NCBI RefSeq assembly: GCF_036250735.1
Contig: NZ_CP109430.1
Location: forward strand, 7,812,001 to 7,876,000
Direction of reading: 5' to 3'
DNA length: 64,000 nt
Source: Streptosporangium sp. NBC_01495
GTDB lineage: Bacteria; Actinomycetota; Actinomycetes; Streptosporangiales; Streptosporangiaceae
Part shown: piece after piece, positions 57,225 to 64,000 of the stretch
How positions within the stretch are numbered: position 1 is the first letter of the stretch
How the letters are laid out: each line of letters opens with the position of its first letter
Notes under the pieces: model-generated
The model's database searches: none
What the model was told of the DNA's origin: nothing
What the model saw: the letters and a program-made list of their open reading frames with translations, nothing else
Made by a program: the position numbers and the translations under genes

Positions 57225-57770
57225 CTATGGCTGCCAGCTGCGCAGTGCCATGTCGGCGATGTCCTGGACAGCGATACCGAATGCCACCGTCATGATGTAT
57301 CGGGCGAGTCGCCCTGGGTCGGCGTCGCACGGGAGGTCACCCTCGTCGACGGCGCGCTGGAAGCGCTCCTCAAGGCGTAGGCCGGTATCGTTCCGCCAGC
57401 CGACGAGCAGATCGTGCGCGGGTCGCCCTCCGTCGCTTGCCGCCAGCGCGCCCTGCACTGTCAGGCATCCAGGATGGCCTTCGGAAAGGGTCGTGGTCCG
57501 AACCGCTCCACGCAGGAGCGCCTCGGCCACCCCTCGTGCGGCCGGCTCCTCCAGGGCGCGCGCCGCGTAGGAGGCCGGCCCTTCGGCGTAGCGCTCCAGT
57601 GCCCTGCGGAACAGCTGCTCCTTGTTGCCGAAGGCCGCGTACATGCTCGGCTTGGTGATCCCCATGGCTCTGGTCAGATCGGAGAGGGTCGCCCCCTCGT
57701 ACCCCCGCTCCCAGAACACCTGCATGGCGCGCTCCAGCGCCTCGTCGATAACGACGAGGGAGGCAGACAA
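57225..57770 (-). CDS. TetR-family transcriptional regulator
   Basis: A 181-residue TetR protein. The helix-turn-helix is at about residues 10-55 (ALERAMQVFWERGYEGATLS, DLTRAMGITKPSMYAAFGNK), followed by a helical ligand-binding domain of the TetR_C (YjdC/AcrR-like) type. The only start consistent with the frame is a TTG at 57770, whose first base is also the first base of the divergent MerR ATG. The arm before the first helix is only about nine residues, so the natural 5-prime end may be lost. Its target is unknown. Confidence 0.75.
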   Translation of the reverse strand: MSASLVVIDEALERAMQVFWERGYEGATLSDLTRAMGITKPSMYAAFGNKEQLFRRALERYAEGPASYAARALEEPAARGVAEALLRGAVRTTTLSEGHPGCLTVQGALAASDGGRPAHDLLVGWRNDTGLRLEERFQRAVDEGDLPCDADPGRLARYIMTVAFGIAVQDIADMALRSWQP

Positions 57771-58372
57771 TGGCGTGGAGCACCCGGCAACTTGCCGAAC
57801 TTGCGGGCTCGACGGTGAAGGCCATCCGGCACTACCACGAGATCGGGTTGCTGGATGTGCCCGAGCGCACGGCCAACGGATACAAGCAGTACAAGGTCTC
57901 GCACCTGCTCCGGCTCTTGCAGATCAAGCGGCTGAGCGATCTAGGGGTGCCGCTGTCGCAGGTCGCGGCGATGGAGCGGGCCGACGAGGAGCCGGACGAG
58001 GCAATCCAGGTGCTGGATGCCGAGCTGGAGGCAACGATCGAACGGCTCAACCGGGTGCGCGCGGAGCTGGCTGTCATCTTGCGTCATCGCGCACCGATGC
58101 ATGTACCGCCCGAATTCGCTCCCCTCTCTCGGGATCTCTCCGACGCGAACCGGTCCTTACTCATGGTCTATTCGACGGTTTTCAGCGAAGAGGTGACGGA
58201 GAAATTCCGTCAGATGATCGCCGTGCGCGACGACACCGATGACGAGTTCGACGCCATTCCCCCTGACGCCGACGATGCCATGGTCGACCGGCTTGCCGAG
58301 CGAATGCTGCCAGTGGTCCGCAGGAAGCGGGAAGAGCACCCGTGGTCGAGCGAGCCGCTTCTCCCTCCGTGA
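57770..58372 (+). CDS. MerR-family transcriptional regulator
   Basis: A 200-residue MerR regulator with the N-terminal winged helix-turn-helix (WSTRQLAELAGSTVKAIRHY, HEIGLLDVPERTANGYKQYK), a dimerisation coiled coil near 75-105 and an effector domain of about 90 residues with no Cys cluster, so it is not a metal sensor of the classical type. The ATG at 57770 has GGGAGG six bases upstream. It overlaps the start of the divergent TetR gene by one base, leaving no intergenic operator region. Confidence 0.85.
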   Translation: MAWSTRQLAELAGSTVKAIRHYHEIGLLDVPERTANGYKQYKVSHLLRLLQIKRLSDLGVPLSQVAAMERADEEPDEAIQVLDAELEATIERLNRVRAELAVILRHRAPMHVPPEFAPLSRDLSDANRSLLMVYSTVFSEEVTEKFRQMIAVRDDTDDEFDAIPPDADDAMVDRLAERMLPVVRRKREEHPWSSEPLLPP

Positions 58373-58518
58373 AGAGACCGCGCGGGGGATCGTCTGCTGG
58401 TCGAAAACCCAACTCGCCAGGTCGGCCTCGGTACCGCCGCGTTGTTGACATCCCGCAGGCGGGCTGTCCAGGGGTGAGCTGTGGTCCTGTCCTGGTGGTA
58501 CGTGCCTGCAGGGGGTGC

Positions 58519-59121
58519 TCAGATGGGATGAAGGTCATCTGGGCGGTAACGGGCTTTGATGTGGACGCGTTCGCCCTGAGGGCCGAGGATGCTGAGGAAT
58601 TCCACTGGGCGCTCGTCGGCGTTGCCGAACCAGTGCGGGAGGTGAGTGTCGAATTCAGCGACTTCGCCCTCGGTGAGGATGAAGTCCTTGTCGCCGAGGA
58701 CGACGCGTAGGCGGCCGTTGAGGACGTACAGCCAGTGGTAGCCCTCGTGCGACCGGGGGTCGGGTTCGCGGCCGTCGGTCAGACCGGCGGGCAGGATGTG
58801 CTTAAACGCCTGTAGTCCGCCGGGTTTGCGCGTAAGCGGGACGACGGTCATGCCGTTTCGGGTGAACGGCTGTGGATACACCCGGGGGTCGAGATCGGCC
58901 GGGGCGCCGACGAGCTCGTCGATCGGCATCTGGTAGGCCCTGGCCAGGGGCAGCAGGAGTTCCAGGCCCGGTTTGCGGTGTCCGGACTCCAGCCGGGACA
59001 GGGTGCTGATCGGGATGCCGGTGGTCTTCGACAGGGCGGTCAGAGTGGCGCCGCGGCGACGGCGCAGCTCGCGCAACCGGGGGCCGACCGCTGCCAGCAG
59101 GGCGTCGAAGTCATCGCTCAT
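58519..59121 (-). CDS. XRE-family regulator with C-terminal cupin domain
   Basis: A 200-residue regulator. An N-terminal helix-turn-helix lies at about 10-65 (LRELRRRRGATLTALSKTTG, IPISTLSRLESGHRKPG), and a C-terminal cupin_2 domain at about 110-185 (HEGYHWLYVLNGRLRVVLGD, GEVAEFDTHLPHWFGN). Such proteins bind small ligands or metals in the cupin. It is divergent from remnants of a flavoprotein and a methyltransferase; in other actinobacteria this regulator, an NAD(P)/FAD oxidoreductase and a class I methyltransferase often occur together. The ATG at 59121 gives the family N-terminus. Confidence 0.85.
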   Translation of the reverse strand: MSDDFDALLAAVGPRLRELRRRRGATLTALSKTTGIPISTLSRLESGHRKPGLELLLPLARAYQMPIDELVGAPADLDPRVYPQPFTRNGMTVVPLTRKPGGLQAFKHILPAGLTDGREPDPRSHEGYHWLYVLNGRLRVVLGDKDFILTEGEVAEFDTHLPHWFGNADERPVEFLSILGPQGERVHIKARYRPDDLHPI

Positions 59122-59139
59122 ACGGTCACTGTGGCCCCG

Positions 59140-59158
59140 CTTTGCATTTTTCGCAAAG
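59140..59158. promoter_or_regulatory. Inverted repeat upstream of the XRE-cupin regulator
   Basis: CTTTGC-ATTTTTC-GCAAAG has perfect 6-base arms, with a further ACTTTGCC half-site at 59160. It is AT-rich within GC-rich DNA and 19 bases upstream of the start codon, a likely operator. Confidence 0.6.
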
Positions 59159-59240
59159 AACTTTGCCAAATTGCCCGGCATGGGTGCACGTTGGCGTCGG
59201 AGGTGGTCGCGATGATCCGAGATCCCAGGTCGGCAGCGTT

Positions 59241-59396
59241 GATCAGTACAACGTGGTGGTGGCCGGCGGAGGCCCGGCGGGCTTCAGCGCGGCGCTTACG
59301 CCCGAGCGCGCCCGTAGGTCGGTGCCGGTGTTAGACATTCGTGTGGATCCAGACCCGGGTGGCGCAGCCCTTGCCGCCGATGCGGGTCGTACGTGA
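59241..59396 (+). pseudogene. NAD(P)/FAD-dependent oxidoreductase N-terminal remnant
   Basis: The frame reads DQYNVVVAGGGPAGFSAALT, an FAD Rossmann GxGxxG start typical of thioredoxin-reductase-like flavoproteins, then ERARRSVPVLDI, and ends at 59396. The rest of the usual about 300 codons is missing. Bases 59,397-59,542 have no coding similarity. Confidence 0.65.
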
Positions 59397-59542
59397 CCGG
59401 AACCGCGCAGGCGCCTGCCTGCGGCCTCCTCGTCCGGCCAGGACGCCAACCGGAACCGGGCGACGGCAAACCAGCGTTGACGGCAGCGACCTGAACGCAC
59501 CCCACATCGACCACCAAAAAACCAGCGAAAGGACCGGACACC

Positions 59543-59821
59543 ATGGACGTCCAGCACTGGGACGAGATGTACCGCAGCTGCGACCAGGTATTCAGCGGCA
59601 AGCCCAACGGAGTACTCGTCACCGAAACCGTCGACCTGCCACCGGGCCAGGCACTCGACGTCGGATGCGGTGAAGGCGCCGACGCCCTCTTCCTTGCTCG
59701 TCGCGGCTGGCAGGTCACCGCGGTCGACATTTCCCAGATCGCCCTGCAACGTGCCACCGCGGCTGCCACCGGCACACACCACACCCGCGACAGCGTCCTG
59801 CGGGCACTACGCCTGCCGTGA
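59543..59821 (+). pseudogene. Class I SAM-dependent methyltransferase N-terminal remnant
   Basis: A 92-residue frame starts MDVQHWDEMYRSCDQVFSGK and includes the SAM-binding motif I ALDVGCGEGADALFLARRGW and motif II VTAVDIS. After about residue 80 the similarity ends in THHTRDSVLRALRLP, so the catalytic half is lost. The GAAAGGACC site before the ATG is intact. It is the usual third member of the regulator-flavoprotein-methyltransferase set. Confidence 0.65.
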
Positions 59822-59946
59822 GCCAGTCGGCCTCCACACCGGCGAACGTGGCAGTACGTTCGCCTCGTCCTTCATGAAGCCGGGCGCATCAGCACGCGGC
59901 CGGTGCACGTACCCGGCCGCAGTCGCAGGCCGAATCGCCGGGCGGG

Positions 59947-60042
59947 GTCGACGTCCAGCCGGCCGATCACGCGCTGGGCCGTTCCCGGGGCGGGCTGACC
60001 ACCAAGCTGCACCTGAGCTGCGCTGCGCGAGCGAGATCACGC
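59947..60042 (+). mobile_element. IS5-family transposase fragment
   Basis: The plus strand reads VDVQPADHALGRSRGGLTTK followed by LHLSCAARARSRP, the central DHxxGRSRGGLTTKxHLxCD part of IS5-family transposases. Only about 30 codons remain, followed directly by the response regulator gene on the other strand. It marks the left edge of the following island. Confidence 0.7.
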
Positions 60043-60054
60043 CCCAAGGGTGCG

Positions 60055-60672
60055 TCACAGCCAGCCGCGGTCGCGAGCGACCCTCGCTGCGTCGTGCCGG
60101 GTTGCGGTACTCGTCTTCTGCATCGCGCTCGAGAGATAGTTGCGCACGGTGCCCGGCGCGAGGTGCAGCCGCCGTGCGATGTCCTTGACCGAGTAGCCTT
60201 CGCGCGTCTCACGGAGGGCGTCGACCTCGCGATCGGTGAGCGGGGAGTCGTCGACGACGGACGCCTCGAGCACATCGTGCGCGATCCAACGCCGCCCGGT
60301 GTGCAGCGTGCGGATGACCTCTGCGATGTCTTCCGGGTCGGCTCCTTTGCTCATGAAGCCCAGCACCCCGAGCTTGAGCGCGCGTCGCAGGACACCAGGA
60401 CGCGCGTGCCGGGTGAGCATCAGCACGCGCTGCTCGGGTCGCTCCGCCCTGATCACAGCGACCGCCTCGAGGCCGTCCATCCCGGGCATCTCGAGGTCGA
60501 TGACCAGCACATCGGGTCGGTGTCGCAGCGTCACGGTCACGGCGTCGGCGCCGTTCTCGGCCTGCGCCACGACCTCGATGGTCCCGTCGAGCGGGAGCAG
60601 CGCCGAAAGCGCCGCACGCAGCAGGTGCTCGTCGTCGGCCAGGACGATCCGGATCGGATCGGCGTTCGTCAT
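60055..60672 (-). CDS. NarL/DesR-type response regulator
   Basis: A 205-residue response regulator. The receiver domain has D13-D14 acidic pair (LADDEH), phosphoacceptor D59 (VLVIDLEMPGMDG) and the conserved Lys in FMSKGADPED. The LuxR helix-turn-helix spans about 143-200 (LTDREVDALRETREGYSVKD, IARRLHLAPGTVRNYLSSAM). Its ATG overlaps the histidine-kinase stop by 4 bases, so the pair is translationally coupled. The layout resembles DesK/DesR-type membrane sensing systems. Its targets may include the neighbouring membrane proteins (inference). Confidence 0.9.
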   Translation of the reverse strand: MTNADPIRIVLADDEHLLRAALSALLPLDGTIEVVAQAENGADAVTVTLRHRPDVLVIDLEMPGMDGLEAVAVIRAERPEQRVLMLTRHARPGVLRRALKLGVLGFMSKGADPEDIAEVIRTLHTGRRWIAHDVLEASVVDDSPLTDREVDALRETREGYSVKDIARRLHLAPGTVRNYLSSAMQKTSTATRHDAARVARDRGWL

Positions 60673-61760
60673 CGCGCATCCTCCTTCGCGCGGTCGGCGG
60701 GAACCGGATCGATCCGCGCGGCGACGACGAACCTGCCCGGTGGCCGCTCGATCCGCAACCTACCGCCGGCGCTCTCCACACGCTCGCGCAGGCGCGCGAG
60801 CCCGCGCAGCGAAGAGCCGGCAGCGTCGATCACACCGTCGTTGGTCACCTCCACCGCGCCCGGCGACGCCGTGATCGTGACGATCGTGGGGCGCGCATGG
60901 CGAAGCAGATTGGTCGTGGCTTCGCGCAGCACGTGCGCCAGCAGAGGATGCGCAGAGGTGCCGGTCCCGTCATCGAGCCGCGCCTCGACGGCGATGCCCG
61001 CGGCCTCGCACAGTCGCTTGGCGTTCTCGAGCTCGGCCGCCAGGTTCAGCTCGTAGCGCGCGTACGCCAGCGCCCGCGTCTCGGTGATGGTCTCGTCGGC
61101 GAGCCGGCGGATCTCGCCGATCTCCGCCTCGGCACGGTCGGGGTCGGCCCGCACCATGCGGCGGGCGAGCGCGGCTTTGAGTTTGATCACGTGCAGCGAA
61201 TGGCCCTGGATGTCGTGCAGATCGCCGGCGAAGCGCATCCGCTCGTGCGCGACAGCGAGCTCGGCCTCCGTCTCCTTCGCACGCTCGATGCGCCGCACGA
61301 CCAGCCAGGCCTGCTCGCTGACGAGGATCACCCCGGCGATGAAGAGCGTTCCGACGGCCGGGGTGACGAGGTACGCCGCGGCGAGCTCCCAGGTGGCCGG
61401 GTGGAAGAAGAACGAGCTCGCGCCGATCGCCGCGACACCCAGCGCGAAGGCCACGATCCACAGCTTCCAGCCCTTCGTCCGGGCGAGCAGGAGCGCACCC
61501 ACCAGCGACACCGGGACGAAGCCGATGGGGCTGGACGTGGTCAGGGCGCCGATGATCCACGCCGCCGTGGTGAACATGAGTGCGAAGAGCGCCTGCCGGG
61601 GATACCCGTCCAGGCTCCATTCGCGCAGCACGCCGAGGGCGGACAGGAAACCGACCGCCATGGTCAGCCCCTCCCACCAGGACGTCGCCGTGAGCACTAC
61701 GCCGAGGACGCTCAGCGGCGCGATCGCGGCGACGGCGGTGACCATCACCACCCGACGCAT
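60669..61760 (-). CDS. DesK-type sensor histidine kinase
   Basis: A 363-residue kinase. Four to five membrane helices (about residues 1-150) precede a HisKA_3 domain with the phospho-His in DLHDIQGHSLHVIK (about 180-193) and an HATPase domain (LREATTNLLRHA, then EVTNDGVIDAAGSSLRGLARL). There are no large extracellular sensor domains, as in DesK-like kinases that sense membrane or intramembrane state. The ATG at 61760 was used, though it lacks a ribosome-binding site; a CTG at 61808, overlapping the preceding stop, would also fit coupling. The response regulator follows with a 4-base overlap. Confidence 0.88.
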   Translation of the reverse strand: MRRVVMVTAVAAIAPLSVLGVVLTATSWWEGLTMAVGFLSALGVLREWSLDGYPRQALFALMFTTAAWIIGALTTSSPIGFVPVSLVGALLLARTKGWKLWIVAFALGVAAIGASSFFFHPATWELAAAYLVTPAVGTLFIAGVILVSEQAWLVVRRIERAKETEAELAVAHERMRFAGDLHDIQGHSLHVIKLKAALARRMVRADPDRAEAEIGEIRRLADETITETRALAYARYELNLAAELENAKRLCEAAGIAVEARLDDGTGTSAHPLLAHVLREATTNLLRHARPTIVTITASPGAVEVTNDGVIDAAGSSLRGLARLRERVESAGGRLRIERPPGRFVVAARIDPVPADRAKEDAR

Positions 61761-61804
61761 CCGTGTATCGGTCGGGGCGTCGTCCTGCGCGTGGTCGTCG
61801 ATGG

Positions 61805-62050
61805 TCAGATCCGCTTCTCGGCTTCCCGCCGCTTGATCGCGCGGCCGACGAAGGGCTTCGCGATCAGCGCCGCGACGAGGAGGCCGAGCGCTACATACTG
61901 TAGAGCCCCATTGCGGGTGAAGAACCCCGTGATGCTCTCAGGAAGCGTCGTGAAAAGGCCGAAGTCGAAGTAGTACAGCCCGATGTAGGCGAGGAAGACG
62001 GTCACGGACAGGAGGATGACCGCGGTGAGCACCGAGTCGAGAATCTTCAT
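61805..62050 (-). CDS. Small two-helix membrane protein
   Basis: An 81-residue protein with two transmembrane helices (about 5-25, SVLTAVILLSVTVFLAYIGL; about 48-65, LQYVALGLLVAALIAKPFVG) and a basic C-terminal tail. It is the first gene of the operon with the histidine kinase and response regulator. It could be a sensor partner or target of the two-component system. No family recognised beyond similar small proteins in Micrococcales. The ATG at 62050 has AGGGAC upstream. Confidence 0.7.
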   Translation of the reverse strand: MKILDSVLTAVILLSVTVFLAYIGLYYFDFGLFTTLPESITGFFTRNGALQYVALGLLVAALIAKPFVGRAIKRREAEKRI

Positions 62051-62161
62051 AGTCCCTCCACGATCGCGTCCGTCGCCTGCCCGGGGTAGTGACGTGGTGT
62101 CACATCGTCCGGTGACACCCCGCCACTGCACGCGCGGCGGACGATGGGATGCGATGGGGGC

Positions 62162-62824
62162 ATGACATCCCAGTCGGCTTCTATCGAGCACCCCGCACAC
62201 GTACCGTTCTGGCGACGACCCTTCCGGGTGATCCGCGAGAACATGCGCGCCTATCTCGTCATCAACGCGGCCGCCTACGGCCTCGCCATCATCGGGTTCG
62301 TGATCGGACTCGTCTTCCCCGACCTCAGCGCGGCACGGTCTGCGTCCCTGGAGGAGGACGGCACCGGCGAGCTGGTGCGCTGGCTGGTGAACACCCCGCC
62401 GCTGTTCGCGCTCACGATCCTCGGAGTCAACCTCTTCCGGCTCAGTGTGCTGACCATCGTGCTTCCGTCACTCATCGTGCCCTTCGCGGGGCTCGCGTTC
62501 TTCGGCTACTGGTCGGTCGAGACCGGCATCACGCTCGTTCCGGCATCCCCCCAGGGGTGGGTGGCACTCATCCCCCACTCGCTGACCCTCGTCATCGAGT
62601 TCCAGGCGTACGTGCTTCTTCTGCTCGGCGCGTACCTCCTGGGCAGGAACTGGCTGTTCCCCCGCACCATCGGCGCGAAGAACCGACGCCAGGGCTATGT
62701 CCGAGGCCTGCAGCGGATCGGCCTGCTGGCGCTGCCGGCACTCGCGCTGCTCATCGTCGGCGCGGTGTGGGAGGCGTACTCACTGCGGTACTTCGTGTAC
62801 CCGCTCAGTCAACTGCTGCTGTGA
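62162..62824 (+). CDS. SpoIIM/DUF95-type membrane protein
   Basis: A 220-residue membrane protein with five to six predicted helices. PHSLTLVIEFQAYVLLLLGAY (about 140-160) resembles the conserved SpoIIM (stage II sporulation protein M/DUF95) motif PHGxxExxA, and the N-terminus FWRRPFRVIRENMRAYLVIN is typical. SpoIIM homologues outside sporulation have unknown roles. It is divergent from the small membrane protein/two-component operon, sharing a 111-base promoter region. The ATG at 62162 was chosen since the upstream alternative (62144) lacks homology. Confidence 0.75.
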   Translation: MTSQSASIEHPAHVPFWRRPFRVIRENMRAYLVINAAAYGLAIIGFVIGLVFPDLSAARSASLEEDGTGELVRWLVNTPPLFALTILGVNLFRLSVLTIVLPSLIVPFAGLAFFGYWSVETGITLVPASPQGWVALIPHSLTLVIEFQAYVLLLLGAYLLGRNWLFPRTIGAKNRRQGYVRGLQRIGLLALPALALLIVGAVWEAYSLRYFVYPLSQLLL

Positions 62825-63222
62825 TCCCACCGGCAGACCGGGTGCTCACAGGCCGCCCGGGCACGCCGGTGATCCTCAGAGGAGTTGTCGATGGTTCCCT
62901 CAGAGGAACTCATCCCGACGAAAAGCCCTGACGGGAAGGCGCATCCTCGAGCACCGGCCGCTTCAGGACTCGTCGGTTCCCTGGCACGGGCGATCGCCGC
63001 GGCGCGGGAGTTCACGCCGAGCTTGACGAGGATGGCGGAGACGTTGTTCCGCACGGCCTTGTCGCTCAGCACGAGGCGGGCGGCGACCTGCGCGTTCGTG
63101 AGTCCGGTGGCGATCAGGTCGAGCACCTCGTGCTCGCGCGCGGAGAGCTGCGGGAAGGGCGAGCCGGCGGGCGCGGTGCGCTGCCGGGAGAAGTAGCGCT
63201 CCATGTTCTTCTGCGACATCAT
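62809..63222 (-). pseudogene. LuxR-type response regulator remnant (C-terminal helix-turn-helix)
   Basis: The minus strand encodes PQLSAREHEVLDLIATGLTN and AQVAARLVLSDKAVRNNVSA then ILVKLGVNSRAAAIARARE, the full C-terminal LuxR helix-turn-helix of a NarL-family regulator, preceded only by MSQKNMERYFSRQ. The receiver domain is cut off at about 63,222 by integrase sequence. The extra C-terminal 45 codons to 62809 are not family-like and overlap the SpoIIM gene end by 16 bases. Confidence 0.75.
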
Positions 63223-63808
63223 CGCGGCGGCCGGAACGGGCATGCGCTGGTCGGAACTGGCAGGGCTCACCGTGGACCGGGTGGACTTCCTTCGCCGGAC
63301 GGTGAAGGTGGATCGTCAGCTGGCCAGAACACCGAAGGCTGACGGCGACATGTTCATCCCGCCTAAGACCAAAGCCAGCAACCGAGTCATCCCGCTTCCT
63401 CAGACCGTCGTAGACGCTCTGGCGGCTCACCTGAAGGAGTTCGGAGAGGGAACCGAGCGGCTGATCTTCACGAGCCCGACGGGATCACCGCTGAACTACA
63501 AGAACTTCCGAGCACGCACCTGGGTGAAGACCCTGGTGGGCATGGAGGATGCCCCGGAAGAGACCACGTTCCACACGCTTCGGCACACCTACGCAAGCCT
63601 GCTGATCCACGCGGGGGAGCCCCCCAAGGTGATCCAGGAACGGCTAGGGCACGCGAGCATCACCGAGACCATGGACACGTACGGGCACCTGTACGACTCC
63701 GCAGACGAGACCACCCGCGCGGCCATCGATGCCGCGTTCGCTCCGCAGGATGTTGACGAAACGTTGACTCCTGGCATTGAGAACGACCCCACAGGGGTTG
63801 CTGTCTAG
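63216..63808 (+). pseudogene. Tyrosine integrase remnant, catalytic domain only
   Basis: The frame reads IIAAAGTGMRWSELAGLTVD (first catalytic Arg) and VDFLRRTVKVDRQL, then FHTLRHTYASLLIHAG (HxxR), VIQERLGHASITETMDTYGH (His/Trp-position GH and catalytic Tyr) and ends DPTGVAV. All catalytic residues of a phage/ICE-type tyrosine recombinase remain, but the N-terminal core-binding and arm-binding domains are missing: upstream of about 63,216 the sequence is the LuxR remnant. An internal ATG could give only a fragment. It ends 33 bases before a tRNA fragment. Confidence 0.8.
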
Positions 63809-63841
63809 CTTGTTTTGCCTGGTCAGGAGGCATTTTTGAGT

Positions 63842-63893
63842 AGGGCGCCTGGGAATCGAACCCAGAACCTACGGATTAAAAGTCCGCAGCTCC
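63842..63893 (-). other. 3-prime fragment of tRNA-Lys (TTT), probable attachment-site scar
   Basis: On the minus strand the sequence has the anticodon arm CTGCGGACTTTTAATCCG (TTT anticodon, Lys), the T-arm CTGGGTTCGATTCCCAG and the 3-prime acceptor strand GCGCCC. The 5-prime acceptor strand and the D-arm 5-prime half are absent: upstream is TTCCTAGTGGAGC, which cannot pair. Such a partial tRNA next to an integrase gene is what integration into a tRNA gene leaves at one end. Confidence 0.75.
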
Positions 63894-63959
63894 ACTAGGA
63901 ACGTTCTCCACGTGCGAAGGTGGAGAGGAGAGGCCTCGGCCCGGCGTCTGGGAAAAACC

Positions 63960-64000
63960 ATGATGTCGTACGCTGAGGCCTTCACTCGCAGCATCGCCGA
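63960..64000 (+). CDS. Start of a possible acyl-CoA synthetase gene (runs off the window)
   Basis: From ATG 63960 (or 63963) the frame reads MMSYAEAFTRSIA and is open at the window end. The N-terminus resembles acetyl/propionyl-CoA synthetases (YxxxxxRSIxDPExFW), which convert short-chain acids to acyl-CoA. With only 13 residues the call is weak. GGGAAAAACC upstream is a poor ribosome-binding site. Confidence 0.45.
   Translation, partial: MMSYAEAFTRSIA

Noticed and set aside
63842..63914. Complete tRNA-Lys gene
   Set aside because: No 5-prime acceptor strand able to pair with the 3-prime GCGCCC lies at the right distance; D-arm 5-prime half is missing.

Overview
The window is GC-rich actinobacterial DNA with strong third-position G/C bias. 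Several families point to a spore-forming actinomycete, most likely Streptosporangiaceae or a relative: DUF397/DUF5753/ATP-binding gene sets, a monooxygenase-truncated-globin fusion, a DesA-type acyl-ACP desaturase, a membrane NACHT ATPase, and long secreted proteins with PKD, CBM and GSDH domains. The taxonomic placement is inference; no rRNA or universal marker gene is present.

Layout. 1-3.9 kb: the end of a DMT permease, a GT4 glycosyltransferase and a DUF998 membrane protein, with a degenerate 35-bp repeat carrying ribosome-binding sites between the last two; then an acyl-ACP desaturase. 4-10.6 kb: three MFS exporters, two of them divergent from a LacI and a LysR regulator with visible operators. 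10.6-17.9 kb: an unstable zone with a 532-bp duplication (10,709-11,240 and 17,359-17,890) carrying a LacI remnant and a globin domain, IS701 and IS5 relics, a membrane NACHT NTPase, and a rearranged DUF397/DUF5753/ATP-binding locus. 17.9-31.9 kb: AraC-controlled epoxide hydrolase and MFS genes, a MarR gene facing an amidohydrolase stub, patatin and serine-hydrolase genes, two divergent APH-like kinases separated by a 9-bp tandem repeat, an ATP-binding protein, a TPR regulator and a GNAT. 32-40.7 kb: a ferredoxin-reductase-like flavoprotein, a secreted Cys-containing protein, an overlapping MarR and rifamycin-phosphotransferase-like pair, and a TetR/MFS pair.

41-56 kb is a secretion-oriented block. 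It has a secreted alpha/beta hydrolase, a ROK regulator followed by a 1,936-residue secreted ThuA-GSDH-PKD-CBM protein and a membrane-anchored companion, two conserved hypotheticals, and a secreted beta-helix protein behind a GAGAGCGCTCTC operator. The likely theme is extracellular sugar or glycan oxidation and breakdown under carbohydrate-responsive control (inference). Strong hairpin terminators separate these units.

56-64 kb is again decayed: a CAAX-protease stub, divergent TetR and MerR genes with no spacer, an XRE-cupin regulator facing remnants of a flavoprotein and a methyltransferase, an IS5 relic, a two-component system with membrane proteins, a LuxR stub, a truncated tyrosine integrase and a 3-prime tRNA-Lys fragment that looks like an attachment-site scar. 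The window ends in the first codons of what may be an acyl-CoA synthetase gene. Short tandem or degenerate repeats recur at gene borders and inside some coding regions.
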